Positions 42,191 to 52,079 of a stretch of 64,000 bases of DNA are shown in pieces. The stretch lies in the NCBI GenBank assembly GCA_030372335.1, contig JAUDCW010000003.1, one strand, 5' to 3'. The first letter of the stretch is position 1. Each line of letters begins with the position of its first letter. A model generated the notes under the pieces. The model ran no database searches, was not told the DNA's origin, and saw only the letters and a list, made by a program, of their open reading frames with translations. This DNA is from JALCOL01 sp022649665. Lineage in GTDB: Bacteria > Bacillota > Bacilli > Lactobacillales > Enterococcaceae. A program made the position numbers and the translations under genes.

Positions 42191-44797
42191 TTATTCTGCT
42201 TCAGCCGGATGATTTTCAAATACCAGCCGATCATCTAAAACCGTGACCGTGACTTTTGTCTTCGGCAATACGCGGCCGCTGATGATTTCTTTAGCAAGCG
42301 GTGTTTCGACTTCATTGGTAATGAAACGACGGAGCGGTCGTGCCCCATAGGCTGGTTCATACGCTTTCTCAGCGATCCAAACTTTCGCATCTTCTGTGAT
42401 CGAAAGTTCGATCTCTTGATTTTCCAAACGTTTCGCCAGTGTTTTGATCATCTTGCCGGCGATTTCTTTGACATTATCCAAGCTGAGCGGCGTGAATAAG
42501 ATCGTATCGTCGATCCGGTTCAAGAATTCTGGCTTGAAGTGCCCGCGCAAAAGATCCATCACGGTACTTTTGACGGCTTCCGGGATCTTGCCGTCTGCGG
42601 TGACCCCCGCTAAAAGTTCTTGCGAACCGATATTCGATGTCATGATCAGCACGGTATTTTTGAAATCAACGACCCGGCCTTGTGAATCCGTCAAACGGCC
42701 GTCATCCAAAACTTGCAGCAGGATATTGAAGACATCCGGATGCGCCTTTTCGATCTCATCTAAAAGCACGATCGTGTATGGATTGCGGCGGACTGCCTCA
42801 GTTAATTGTCCGCCCTCTTCGTAGCCGACATAACCAGGAGGCGCTCCGACTAAACGCGACACAGAATACTTCTCCATATACTCACTCATGTCGATCCGCA
42901 CCATATGCTCCTCGGAGTCGAAAAGGTTTTCTGCGAGTGCTTTGGCCAGCTCAGTTTTCCCGACCCCGGTCGGCCCTAAGAACAAGAAGCTTCCGATCGG
43001 ACGGTTCGGATCTTGCAAACCGGCGCGTGAACGCAGAACTGCATCACTGACCGCATCGACAGCCTCATCTTGGCCGATGACCCGTTTGTGGAGCGTTTCA
43101 TCCAGCTTCAAGAGTTTCTGCCGTTCGCCCTCGACCAATTTTGCGACCGGAATGCCAGTCAAACGGCCAACGACTTGAGCGATCTCTTCTTCAGTCACTG
43201 ATTCTTGGACCATTTTCAAATCGTCTTTTTGGGCTTTCTCTTCTTGAGCCTTCAGTTCTTTTTCAAGCTGCGGGATCGTCCCGTGGCGCAAAACTGCTGC
43301 GCGTTCCAAATCATAATTATTTTCCGCATCTTCAAGCTCATGTTTTGCTTTATCGATCTCAGCCCGTTTTGTACTGAGCGCGCTGACTTCTTCTTTTTCA
43401 GTTTCCCAGCGCATTTTCATACTGTTGGCTTCTTCGCGCAAATCAGCGAGCTCTTCTTGAAGACCGGCGAGCCGTTTCTTGCTGGCATCATCGGTTTCTT
43501 TTTTCAAAGCCGCTTCTTCGATCTCAAGCTGCATCAGGCGGCGCGTCACTTGATCGAGTTCAGTCGGCCGCGAATTCATTTCGACTTTGATATTCGCACA
43601 AGCTTCATCGACCAGATCGATCGCTTTATCCGGCAGGAACCGGTCAGTGATATAGCGATCAGAAAGCGTTGCCGCGGCAACTAGCGCATTGTCGTGGATC
43701 TTCACGCCGTGGTGGACTTCAAAGCTGTCTTTTAACCCGCGCAAAATCGAGATCGTATCTTCAAGCGTTGGTTCATGGACCATCACGCGCTGGAAACGGC
43801 GTTCGAGCGCTTTATCTTTTTCCATGTATTGGCGATATTCATCAAGGGTCGTCGCGCCGATCAAATGCAGCTCGCCACGCGCCAGCATCGGTTTTAAAAT
43901 GTTGCCGGCATCCATCGAGCCTTCTGTTTTTCCCGCTCCAACGATATTATGGATCTCATCGATAAAGAGCAGGATCCGCCCGTCCGCTTTTTTGATTTCT
44001 TTCAAAACCGCTTTTAAGCGCTCTTCAAATTCGCCGCGGAATTTTGCGCCAGCGATCAATGAACCCATATCAAGCGAGAAGATCGTTTTATTCTTCAAAT
44101 TGTCCGGCACATCTTTTTTAACGATCCGCTGCGCCAATCCTTCAACGATTGCCGTTTTCCCGACCCCAGGCTCTCCGATCAGTACGGGATTGTTTTTCGT
44201 TTTCCGCGAAAGGATCCGGATCACATCGCGGATCTCTTCATCCCGGCCGATCACCGGGTCGCCTTTGCCGCTTCTGACTTGCTGGACAAGGTCAACACCA
44301 TATTTCTCCAGTGCTTTATATTGATCTTCCTGATCTTTTGAGGTCACATGATCGCCTCCACGCATTTCTTCGATATTTTTTTTGATTTCTTTTTCAGTGA
44401 TCCCCGATTTATTTAAATACACTGTCAGTGGATAATTTTTGAGCTTCATCAAAGCGAGAAGCACGATTTCCGTTGAAAGAAATTCATCTTGGTAGTGTGC
44501 ACGCAAAGTGTCCGCTTCTTGCAGCAAGCGAAACAGATTTTGCGAAAAATTCTGGCCATATTGGATATTTCCGCCGGACACCGTCGGATATTCATCCAGC
44601 AGCCGGTCCACTTCCTGCTCCATGCGGTCCGCATCAACACCCATATCAGTATAGAAGTTGCGGCCGAAATGATCCGGCTCCAAAAAGATCTTCCAAAGAT
44701 GAGCGATATCGATCTCTTGGTGGTGTCTAGTGACTGCGACTTGCTGTGCTTCAGCGATCGCTTCCTGCAAAGCAGTTGTCATTTTTTCAATATTCAA
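42191..44797 (-). CDS. clpB: Chaperone ClpB (Hsp100 disaggregase)
   Basis: This 868-residue AAA+ disaggregase works with DnaK. The N-domain is followed by nucleotide-binding domain 1 (GEPGVGKTAIVEG, LLFIDEIHNIVGAGKTEG), a coiled-coil middle domain (about 400-520) and nucleotide-binding domain 2 (GPTGVGKTELAKA). NRIDDTILFTPL marks the C-domain. The TTG start follows AAGGAGGG. A CtsR operator overlaps the promoter, so it belongs to the class III heat-shock regulon. Confidence 0.97.
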   Translation of the reverse strand: MNIEKMTTALQEAIAEAQQVAVTRHHQEIDIAHLWKIFLEPDHFGRNFYTDMGVDADRMEQEVDRLLDEYPTVSGGNIQYGQNFSQNLFRLLQEADTLRAHYQDEFLSTEIVLLALMKLKNYPLTVYLNKSGITEKEIKKNIEEMRGGDHVTSKDQEDQYKALEKYGVDLVQQVRSGKGDPVIGRDEEIRDVIRILSRKTKNNPVLIGEPGVGKTAIVEGLAQRIVKKDVPDNLKNKTIFSLDMGSLIAGAKFRGEFEERLKAVLKEIKKADGRILLFIDEIHNIVGAGKTEGSMDAGNILKPMLARGELHLIGATTLDEYRQYMEKDKALERRFQRVMVHEPTLEDTISILRGLKDSFEVHHGVKIHDNALVAAATLSDRYITDRFLPDKAIDLVDEACANIKVEMNSRPTELDQVTRRLMQLEIEEAALKKETDDASKKRLAGLQEELADLREEANSMKMRWETEKEEVSALSTKRAEIDKAKHELEDAENNYDLERAAVLRHGTIPQLEKELKAQEEKAQKDDLKMVQESVTEEEIAQVVGRLTGIPVAKLVEGERQKLLKLDETLHKRVIGQDEAVDAVSDAVLRSRAGLQDPNRPIGSFLFLGPTGVGKTELAKALAENLFDSEEHMVRIDMSEYMEKYSVSRLVGAPPGYVGYEEGGQLTEAVRRNPYTIVLLDEIEKAHPDVFNILLQVLDDGRLTDSQGRVVDFKNTVLIMTSNIGSQELLAGVTADGKIPEAVKSTVMDLLRGHFKPEFLNRIDDTILFTPLSLDNVKEIAGKMIKTLAKRLENQEIELSITEDAKVWIAEKAYEPAYGARPLRRFITNEVETPLAKEIISGRVLPKTKVTVTVLDDRLVFENHPAEAE

Positions 44798-44827
44798 GGT
44801 ATAAGTCCCTCCTTATTCACACTCTTG

Positions 44828-44857
44828 ATTTTACCTTATTGGTCAAATTTGGTCAAA
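44828..44857 (-). promoter_or_regulatory. clpB promoter overlapped by a CtsR box
   Basis: The plus strand reads GGTCAAATTTGGTCAAA (44841-44857), a tandem CtsR heptad. On the minus strand the distal TTGACC is also the -35 element, followed after 17 bases by TAAAAT (44833-44828), so CtsR would block polymerase. Confidence 0.85.
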
Positions 44858-44876
44858 CATTAAAACTCGTAAATAC

Positions 44877-44909
44877 AAAAAAAGCTGTGACAAAAATTTG
44901 CCGCAGCTT
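44877..44909 (-). terminator. Terminator of the YbhN-like membrane-protein operon
   Basis: AAGCTGCGG and TCACAGCTT arms, minus strand, followed by TTTTTTG. Confidence 0.7.
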
Positions 44910-44947
44910 GCTTTTCTTGATAAAACTATGCTTCCTAAACAGCTTCT

Positions 44948-46021
44948 TCATTTCGATTTTTTTTCTTCTTTTTGAAGTTCTTCGACAGTCGTCCGCAGTT
45001 TTTTCTGGTTTTGCCAGGCCGCATAGACCATCCCGATCAAAAACGGCAGCAGATACGTCGCGAAACGGTAAAGCAAAAGCGCACTGGCCGCTTCGACCGT
45101 TCCAACGACCGGTTTGAACAAAAGAACAAAAGCAAAATCAAAGGAACCGATCCCCGCTGGCGAAGGAATGACCCCAGCGATAATAATCGCAAAAGAGGTC
45201 AACCCGACCGCTTGAAGAAGCGAGATATCGCCCGTCGAGTACAGCACGACATACGGGATCAAAAGCCAAAAAACTACTTTTGCCAAACTGCAGAGAGTGA
45301 CCCGCCATACTAGGCTTCTATTTTGGAGAGCTTCTTCGACCGCTGAACGCAGCTCGCAGATTTCCAAATTCAAGTGATCAATGCGCGCACGCCATTTTTG
45401 ACTTTTAAACAGGCGATTCGCGATTTTAAGCAGCAGCACTTGAAAAGAAATATTGATCATCACCCCGAGGATCACAAAAATCATCAAAGCGCTGAGCAGC
45501 AGTCCGAAAAAAATCACCCAAAACATTTTCGGCTCTTGCGCTCGCATAAACGGGAACAGCAGGGTCAGACTGATCAAAACGTAGATCATCACGACGATTT
45601 TATAGAAAACTGTCCGCAATGCGACGATACTGACACTTTTGGAGGGCGGGATGCGGTGTTTATGATAGAAGTGATATTCAGCGACGATCGTGCCCGTACT
45701 GAAGGTGATCAGCCGAAAGAAGGCCGTATAACAGCTGGCAAAAAAGCCGTCGCGTGCCCGAAAAGCCGGTTGAAACGGACGAGCGAGCGTCGCGATCGCT
45801 TCCCCTTCCATCATTTGATAACTCAATCCTAGGATTGTCGCCATCAATAAGATGTACCAACGGGTCTTGCCGAGTTCAGCGATAATGTCGCTCAGCGAAC
45901 CGCGCAGCAAATGGATCACGATCCCAATGATCAAAATGACCGCCGCCAAATTCAGCAGCAGTTTCAAACGATCGGACTTCACCGATTTTCCTCCCTGTGC
46001 GGGTGGTTTTGGCTTATCCAT
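44948..46021 (-). CDS. YbhN/MprF-N-terminal-like integral membrane protein (flippase-like)
   Basis: This 357-residue protein has about eight hydrophobic helices. The family blocks are FFASCYTAFFRLITFSTGTIVAEYHFYHK (cited in part), ALRTVFYKI and GVIPSPAGIGSFDFAF. This is the lysylphosphatidylglycerol synthetase transmembrane family (UPF0104), which may flip lipids. No aminoacyltransferase domain is fused, so this is not full MprF. It overlaps pepT's end by 8 bases. Confidence 0.85.
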   Translation of the reverse strand: MDKPKPPAQGGKSVKSDRLKLLLNLAAVILIIGIVIHLLRGSLSDIIAELGKTRWYILLMATILGLSYQMMEGEAIATLARPFQPAFRARDGFFASCYTAFFRLITFSTGTIVAEYHFYHKHRIPPSKSVSIVALRTVFYKIVVMIYVLISLTLLFPFMRAQEPKMFWVIFFGLLLSALMIFVILGVMINISFQVLLLKIANRLFKSQKWRARIDHLNLEICELRSAVEEALQNRSLVWRVTLCSLAKVVFWLLIPYVVLYSTGDISLLQAVGLTSFAIIIAGVIPSPAGIGSFDFAFVLLFKPVVGTVEAASALLLYRFATYLLPFLIGMVYAAWQNQKKLRTTVEELQKEEKKSK

Positions 46022-47249
46022 TCGCGGCGTTCATTTCTGCGATCTTGATCAAAATATCGACCGCTTTTTCCATACTTTCAAGCGCAACGAATTCAAAGCG
46101 GCCATGCATATTCTCCCCGCCGGCAAACAGGTTCGGTGTCGGGATCCCCATAAAAGAGATCTTAGAGCCGTCCGTTCCGCCGCGGACCGGCTGGATCAAT
46201 GGCTCGACGTCGACCGCAAGCATCGCCTGTTTTGCCAGTTCAACGATCGACATATCTTTTTCGATCACTTCGCGCATATTATAGTATTGATCGTTCATCT
46301 TGATTTCGATTCTTTTTTGACCAAAATGTGCATTGAACTTAGCGGCAAGGTCTGTGATCAAACGCTTCTTCGCTTCAAACTTTTGGTGATCATGGTCGCG
46401 GATGATATAGGTCATCACCGCTTCCTCAGGATTCCCGGACAGATGGATCAAATGAAAAAAACCTTCATATCCCGCTGTATTTTCCGGCCGAGCATCGGCA
46501 GGAAGCTCGTTGTGAAAATCGATCGCCGTCTGGAGCGCATTGATCATTTGCCCTTTAGCGGTTCCCGGATGGACATTTTTCCCGTGGATCGTGAGCTGCG
46601 CTTGAGCGGCGGAAAATGTTTCATACTCTAATTCGCCGACCACTCCGCCGTCGATCGTATACGCAAAGTCAACATTGAACTGAGCCACATCGAAGCGATC
46701 AGCGCCGACCCCGATCTCTTCATCCGGTCCGAAGCCGACCCGGATCTCGCCATGTTCGATTTCAGGATGTCCCGCTAAATACTCCATCGCAGTCATGATC
46801 TCAGCGATGCCCGCTTTGTCATCGGCCCCTAAAAGTGTCCGGCCGTCAGTGGTGATCAGTGTTTGTCCCGCATAATTCTTCAGATTTGGAAATTCTTCAG
46901 GCGCCAATTGATATTTTCCGGCTGCATCCAGGTTGATCGCGGAGTGTCCATCGTAATTTTCGATCACATGCGGCGTAACGTTTTCGGCATTGAAGTCCGC
47001 CGTATCCATATGGGCGATCAGGCCGAATGTACGCTGCGGCGTTTTGCTTGTTGCCGGCAAGGTCCCGATCACATAACCGTTTTTTTGATTATAAACGACA
47101 TCTTCCAACCCGATCGTTTTCATTTCGCTTTCCAGCATGTGCGCAAAAGCGACTTGACTGGAAGTCGAAGGAACTGTTTGACTGTTTTCATCAGACCGGG
47201 TTTCGATTTTGACATATTTTAAAAATCTATTTAATAAGTTCGGATACAT
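46014..47249 (-). CDS. pepT: Peptidase T (aminotripeptidase)
   Basis: This 411-residue M20 metallopeptidase removes the N-terminal residue of tripeptides. Metal-binding blocks are FGLIAHMDTADF, TLLGADDKAGIAEIM and FGPDEEIGVGADRFD; the C-terminus has RGGTDGSKISFMGIPTPN. The ATG at 47249 (MYPNLLNRF) follows AGGAGG. The gene is co-directional with the YbhN-like gene and NIF3. Confidence 0.97.
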   Translation of the reverse strand: MYPNLLNRFLKYVKIETRSDENSQTVPSTSSQVAFAHMLESEMKTIGLEDVVYNQKNGYVIGTLPATSKTPQRTFGLIAHMDTADFNAENVTPHVIENYDGHSAINLDAAGKYQLAPEEFPNLKNYAGQTLITTDGRTLLGADDKAGIAEIMTAMEYLAGHPEIEHGEIRVGFGPDEEIGVGADRFDVAQFNVDFAYTIDGGVVGELEYETFSAAQAQLTIHGKNVHPGTAKGQMINALQTAIDFHNELPADARPENTAGYEGFFHLIHLSGNPEEAVMTYIIRDHDHQKFEAKKRLITDLAAKFNAHFGQKRIEIKMNDQYYNMREVIEKDMSIVELAKQAMLAVDVEPLIQPVRGGTDGSKISFMGIPTPNLFAGGENMHGRFEFVALESMEKAVDILIKIAEMNAANG

Positions 47250-47263
47250 AAATTTCCTCCTGC

Positions 47264-48379
47264 TCAATAAAAGCGAAATGGATTGGTATTCGTTTCAGAG
47301 ATCATAAATTCACAGTCCCAAGCATATTTCTGCTTCCATTTTTCAAATTCTTCAACAAATTTTTCTTTGCACAATTCTTCGATGTAATGTCCCGGATCGA
47401 TCACCGGCAGATGATGTGCCAGCATATCGTGACCAGTATGATAATAAACATCCCCGGTAATGTATACATCGGCACCCTTCAGCACTGCTGCCGGATATAA
47501 TTTGCCGCCGCTTCCGCCGCAGATCGCCACGCGCTGGATCATTTTTTGGGGGTCCTCAGCGATCAAACGCAAACCATCCAATCGGAACGCTTCTTTGACT
47601 TGGGCAACAAATCGTTCCAGCGGCAATGCCTTTTTGAGCATTCCGACGCGCCCGATGCCATACACTTTTTCCGGGGCGGAAAGGTCATAAAGATCATAAG
47701 CCGGTTCTTCATATGGATGCGCTGCGAGCATCGCCTCAACGATTTTTGAGGCCAATGTTTTCGGAAAGACCACTTCGACCTTCTCTTCAATGACTTCTTC
47801 CAGTTTGCCGATTTTGCCGATCGCCGGATGTGCGCCTTTTTCCGGTCGAAAGCGCCCAGTTCCTTCGGCTGAGAAGCTGGCACCGGTATAATCTCCTAGC
47901 CGGCCCGCTCCAGCTTGCTGCAGCACCTCGCGGATATGGTCAGCATTGGGTGCCGGTACGAATACTGCGAGCTTCTGATAAGGAAAGCGGTGGGTCTCTG
48001 CCAAAAAGTCATCGACTTGCACACCTAATTTTTCTGCGAGCCAATCGTTCAGCCCCGGTTCCATAATATCCATGTTTGTATGACAGGCGAAAACCGCGAT
48101 ATCGTGTTTCAAAAGGTCAGCATACATTTTGATTTGCGGGTCATTCGTCGCGAGCCGTTCAATTGGCCGAAAAATCGGCGGATGCTTCGCAATCAAAAGA
48201 TCGACTTTTTTTTCGATCGCCTCCGCCACGACTTCCGGACGCACATCGAGCGTCATCATGACGCGCCCGATTTTTTTATCGAGTGTCCCGAGATGCAAGC
48301 CATTCGGATCGCCTTCTTCACCTAAATAAGGAGGGCAAAACAAATTCAGCTGCTCAATAAATGTTCGTGCTTCGATCAT
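47264..48379 (-). CDS. NIF3-like protein (YqfO family)
   Basis: This 371-residue protein is built from the two halves of the NIF3/DUF34 fold with an inserted PII-like domain (about 125-225, YQKLAVFVPAPNADHIREVL). Metal-site blocks are LLIAKHPPIF, AVFACHTNMDIM and YITGDVYYHTGHDML. GTP cyclohydrolase activity has been claimed for relatives, but the function is unsettled. The ATG at 48379 follows AAGGAGG; it overlaps the trmK stop by four bases, the Bacillus order. Confidence 0.92.
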   Translation of the reverse strand: MIEARTFIEQLNLFCPPYLGEEGDPNGLHLGTLDKKIGRVMMTLDVRPEVVAEAIEKKVDLLIAKHPPIFRPIERLATNDPQIKMYADLLKHDIAVFACHTNMDIMEPGLNDWLAEKLGVQVDDFLAETHRFPYQKLAVFVPAPNADHIREVLQQAGAGRLGDYTGASFSAEGTGRFRPEKGAHPAIGKIGKLEEVIEEKVEVVFPKTLASKIVEAMLAAHPYEEPAYDLYDLSAPEKVYGIGRVGMLKKALPLERFVAQVKEAFRLDGLRLIAEDPQKMIQRVAICGGSGGKLYPAAVLKGADVYITGDVYYHTGHDMLAHHLPVIDPGHYIEELCKEKFVEEFEKWKQKYAWDCEFMISETNTNPFRFY

Positions 48380-49068
48380 TCCAATTCCTCCTTGATCCAG
48401 CAGATTTCCTCTTCCATTTGCTGGATCCGCTCCAGCGGCGGCTGCTTCGCTTTTTTCAGTTGCGTCAAAATATTTTGGCGATGCTCCAGTTCTTGATTCC
48501 ACTTCACGTGGAAGACCGGATCTTTTTTCGTTAACAGAAGCGGTCCCATCAGGATCTCTTTGCCGGACAAGATCGGACTTGTTCCCTTTTCTGCAGCAAT
48601 GATCGCATAGATTTGATGATGTTCAGCGATCATAAACTCGTCTTTGATCCGGTAGTCATGCTGGACCAGCCAGCGGCGGACTTGTCCTTCATCGATGTTG
48701 GGCTCCAACACAAGCGTCTCGACCGCTGCTAATTTATCTTGCCCAGCTTCTAAAATCGAACGGATCAAGCTGCCGCCCATCCCGCAAATCGTAATCACAT
48801 CGATTTGGTCTTTTGGATCGATCACGCTGAGTCCATCGCCGAAACGTGCTTCCACATTCGGCGCCAGTTGGTGCTTTTTGATCAACTTTTCTGCCGAATA
48901 AAAAGGCCCAAGCGCAATTTCCCCGGCGACCCCGAAAGTGATCCGCCCCTCTAAGAACAAGTTGACTAAAAGGTACGCATGATCGCTCCCTATATCGGCC
49001 AAGCGGCTTCCTTCCGGCACACAGCCGGCTACTTGCGCCAGCCGTTTTGATAAATGATATTCATTCAA
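48376..49068 (-). CDS. trmK: tRNA (adenine-22-N1)-methyltransferase
   Basis: This 230-residue class I methyltransferase modifies A22 of certain tRNAs. The AdoMet motif is RLADIGSDHAYLLVNL, and VITICGMGGSLIRSIL and VLEPNIDEGQVRRWL follow. A helical C-terminal domain begins near 165. It is followed by its usual partner, the NIF3-like gene. Confidence 0.95.
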   Translation of the reverse strand: MNEYHLSKRLAQVAGCVPEGSRLADIGSDHAYLLVNLFLEGRITFGVAGEIALGPFYSAEKLIKKHQLAPNVEARFGDGLSVIDPKDQIDVITICGMGGSLIRSILEAGQDKLAAVETLVLEPNIDEGQVRRWLVQHDYRIKDEFMIAEHHQIYAIIAAEKGTSPILSGKEILMGPLLLTKKDPVFHVKWNQELEHRQNILTQLKKAKQPPLERIQQMEEEICWIKEELE

Positions 49069-49094
49069 ACTGCTTCCACCTCAAACTTGTACTT

Positions 49095-50051
49095 TTATGC
49101 TTCGTCGTCAAAATGTCCATTTCGGCGGTCAGGACCTTCGATATGCATTTCGTCAGCCAAATAGCGGATCCGTTCCATGATGCGCATCGCCTTGACCGGT
49201 TCTTCGCCGTTTCGGCTCGTCAGCAGATATTCGCTTTGGAGCTGCTTCATCTCTTTGTTGGAAGTAAAGAAAGTCGGCAGCTTTTCCTGCATGCGATATT
49301 GCAAAATGATCGCAAGGACTTCGTCTCTGATCCAAGCAGATTGGCTATCTGCCCCGATATCATCGATCATCAAGACCGGTGCTTCTTTCGCCGCCTTTAA
49401 TTTTTGTTTCGTTGTTTTTTCCCCGATCGACTCTTTCATCTCTTGAGCGAAAGTCGGAAAATGCACCAGCATCGAAGCGACGCCATTTACCGCTAGCTCA
49501 TGCGCTAAAGCGCCTAACAGATAACTTTTGCCAACGCCGAATGAACCGTAAAGATAAAGCCCTTTGTGGAAAGATTTTGGGTTTTCCAAATAGGCTGCGG
49601 AGAACTCGATAAGTTTGGCCGCTGCTTGATTGCGGGATCTGCTCGAATGCTTGGCTGAATCAAAATCAGCGAAGCTGGCTTCCCGAACATCGCGCGCCAT
49701 TGTGCTGGCTTGGATATGATTTTTGATTTCGGCCGCTCTGCGTGCAGCGAGCAGCTCTTCTGTCGGCACATAACTGACGTCGATATAATGGTGATTGATC
49801 ACGAGTTTTGGCTCATAACCAGGCGCGATCACTTCAGAAGCTGCTTTGTTGAATTTCTTTTTTTCTTGCACGAATTCATATAATTTGCTGGCGCTGCGTT
49901 CGATTTCTTCTTGGGAAAGTTCACTTTTATGTTTCGTTAAAAACTGCTGGACTTCAGGATCCTGCATAACGTTGCGCATGATCTCTTCCCAGCGCTGGTC
50001 GTATTTTTTGGCTTTCATCAACCGCTGATATTCCGGACCAACTGCTTTCAT
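49095..50051 (-). CDS. dnaI: Primosomal protein DnaI (helicase loader)
   Basis: This 318-residue AAA+ loader of the replicative helicase has an N-terminal helicase-binding domain. Walker A is LYGSFGVGKSYLLGAL near residue 168, and Walker B is VLMIDDIGADSQSAW. It overlaps dnaB by four bases, the conserved dnaB-dnaI operon of Firmicutes. Confidence 0.96.
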   Translation of the reverse strand: MKAVGPEYQRLMKAKKYDQRWEEIMRNVMQDPEVQQFLTKHKSELSQEEIERSASKLYEFVQEKKKFNKAASEVIAPGYEPKLVINHHYIDVSYVPTEELLAARRAAEIKNHIQASTMARDVREASFADFDSAKHSSRSRNQAAAKLIEFSAAYLENPKSFHKGLYLYGSFGVGKSYLLGALAHELAVNGVASMLVHFPTFAQEMKESIGEKTTKQKLKAAKEAPVLMIDDIGADSQSAWIRDEVLAIILQYRMQEKLPTFFTSNKEMKQLQSEYLLTSRNGEEPVKAMRIMERIRYLADEMHIEGPDRRNGHFDDEA

Positions 50052-51400
50052 TCTGCCTCACCTGACTTTCCTTTCAGTTTCTTCATTGCATCGTTGAACG
50101 CTTGCATGCTTTCTTCATCGACCGGCTGGTATTCTTTCTTTTGCATCCACTGCGGCACTTTTTCTTTTTGGGCTGCCTGTGGTACGCGTTTTTTTGAACG
50201 TTTTGGTTTTTCTTTTTGTTCAGGCTGGCTGAATGACAAAACCCGCGCCAATGCCGCCTCAGCAGAATGGATCCCGCGTTGTTTCCAGTCGTCGGCGATC
50301 GTATGGAACAGCGAACTGTTCAGCGTCGAGCGTCCGCTTTCGACCAGCAGATAATGCATCAAAATATTCAGCACGCCATCTGGCAAAATGCCGTTTCGGC
50401 TGATATTTTGGACCATACTCAGCTCACCCGGCGTAACCATTCCGCCTTTAGCCTCTTTAAGCGCCCGCAAATAATCCGTTGCAGAAAACGATTCCGCTTC
50501 CAAAATGATCTGGACCGCGCCGTCTGAGAACCCTTTGTATTTCAGTGCCTGCTTTCTTTCTGCTTTCGAGATCATTTTTGCTGGCTCTTCTTTAGGGCGG
50601 CTCACTGATTCCAGCGTTTTTTTCGTCAAAAGATGCTCCATTTTTGCTGCATCCAGAAGACTTTGCCCTTGATCAAGCTTCACGACTTCAAGTGCCAGAT
50701 CACGCAGCTGGAATGTACTCAGCTGATACTGTTTAGCAAGCCACAGCAGCCGCTGTTTGGTCGCAGCATCAAGCGGCGAGGGCTTGATGTTGAAACGGTC
50801 CATTTCTTTTTGAAACAGCTCCCAATCGACCGGGCTCTCAAGCGCTTGCGCCTCTTGGGCGGCACGGCTTTTATCCACGTAAAGATTTTGTTTTTGCAAG
50901 ATCTCAGGGTCAAATGCATATTCATCTAAAAATTTTGTTGTTACTTCTTTGCCCGCTGGAATACGCGGGGCCGGCAAATAGCGTTCCAGGAGTTTATTGA
51001 ACCGCGGGCCGGTGATTTTCGTGCTGAGGAGCGCACTTAAAAGCTCTTCACTTAAAAAGCGATACGGTGCCAGTGGAATCTGGAGCAAATATCGATAGCA
51101 ATTATGCGGAAATTTTTTTGTTTTCTCTTCGGTAAATGTCCGCAACAAGCCGATCCCTTCGAGTTTTTTGCGCGCATCCAGAAAATCACGCGGTGAAATC
51201 ATTAAAACGTCGAGCGCTTCTTCGTGGAGTGTCGTCTCTTCTTTTGAGAGTGTCTCCTGCATCAAGTATAAATACAAGCTGCAGGCAGCACGCCCGATAA
51301 CTGGGGCGTAAAGATCCATCAAACTGCCGATCTCCATCATTGAAAGCGGCCGCGGCAAAGAGACATGAAAAACATCTTGCGGCAACAATTTCTCACTCAT
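50048..51400 (-). CDS. dnaB: Replication initiation and membrane attachment protein DnaB
   Basis: This 450-residue primosomal protein (Firmicute DnaB, not the helicase) acts with DnaD and DnaI to load helicase at oriC and stalled forks. The N-terminal DnaB/DnaD winged helix is seen in LMDLYAPVIGRAACSLYLYL. The DnaD-type C-terminal domain contains ADDWKQRGIHSAEAAL, and a basic tail ends it. It overlaps nrdR by eight bases. Confidence 0.93.
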   Translation of the reverse strand: MSEKLLPQDVFHVSLPRPLSMMEIGSLMDLYAPVIGRAACSLYLYLMQETLSKEETTLHEEALDVLMISPRDFLDARKKLEGIGLLRTFTEEKTKKFPHNCYRYLLQIPLAPYRFLSEELLSALLSTKITGPRFNKLLERYLPAPRIPAGKEVTTKFLDEYAFDPEILQKQNLYVDKSRAAQEAQALESPVDWELFQKEMDRFNIKPSPLDAATKQRLLWLAKQYQLSTFQLRDLALEVVKLDQGQSLLDAAKMEHLLTKKTLESVSRPKEEPAKMISKAERKQALKYKGFSDGAVQIILEAESFSATDYLRALKEAKGGMVTPGELSMVQNISRNGILPDGVLNILMHYLLVESGRSTLNSSLFHTIADDWKQRGIHSAEAALARVLSFSQPEQKEKPKRSKKRVPQAAQKEKVPQWMQKKEYQPVDEESMQAFNDAMKKLKGKSGEAE

Positions 51401-51908
51401 CGGCAGACCGATTCTTTTTCAATTCGTCTTTTTCATCTTGACGGTCGGCTTGATCATTTTTTTCCATGATCTCTTGCAGTTCTGCCATAAAGGTCGACAT
51501 GTCTTTGAATTGCCGGTACACACTCGCGAAGCGAATATAAGCGATCTCATCGACCTCCGCTAAATAGTCCATGACATACTCGCCGATCAATTTGGTCGAT
51601 ACTTCGCTTTCACCGCTCGCCCGGATCTTATTTTCAACTTTATTGGCGATTTCTTCCATTTTTTTAATTGGGACTGGGCGCTTTTCAGCTGAGCGGACCA
51701 GCCCGCGCAAGATCTTATCACGATTGAATTCTTCACGAGTCCCATTTTTTTTGATCACTAACAACGGCAGGACTTCGATTTTTTCAAATGTCGTAAACCG
51801 AAAGCCGCATTCTTCACATTCTCTTCGCCGGCGGATCGCTCGGCCATCATTGACAGAACGTGAATCGATCACGCGGGAATTATTATGTTGACAGCGCGGA
51901 CAGCGCAT
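51393..51908 (-). CDS. nrdR: Transcriptional repressor NrdR
   Basis: This 171-residue repressor of ribonucleotide reductase genes has a zinc ribbon MRCPRCQ...CEECGFRF and the ATP-cone domain (LVIKKNGTREEFNRDKILRGL, cited in part). The ATG at 51908 follows GAGGTGG; an in-frame GTG at 51917 lies within that site. It heads the nrdR-dnaB-dnaI operon. The acidic C-terminal tail is slightly long for the family. Confidence 0.96.
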   Translation of the reverse strand: MRCPRCQHNNSRVIDSRSVNDGRAIRRRRECEECGFRFTTFEKIEVLPLLVIKKNGTREEFNRDKILRGLVRSAEKRPVPIKKMEEIANKVENKIRASGESEVSTKLIGEYVMDYLAEVDEIAYIRFASVYRQFKDMSTFMAELQEIMEKNDQADRQDEKDELKKNRSADE

Positions 51909-52079
51909 ATTCTCCACCTCATTTTATTATTTGAACAGTTTATGCTGCAACTTTCCAATGATTTGTTAATAAGTATACAACTCATATTGTACAACATCCT
52001 TCGCCTTGTTTCACTATTTCGATTCAAGTATAATAATAACCAGCTGTGAACAGCGCATCGTTCATCTGGAGGGACAAAC

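Noticed and set aside
44948..46021. Full-length MprF (lysylphosphatidylglycerol synthetase)
   Set aside because: Only the transmembrane half is encoded; the C-terminal aminoacyltransferase domain is absent.
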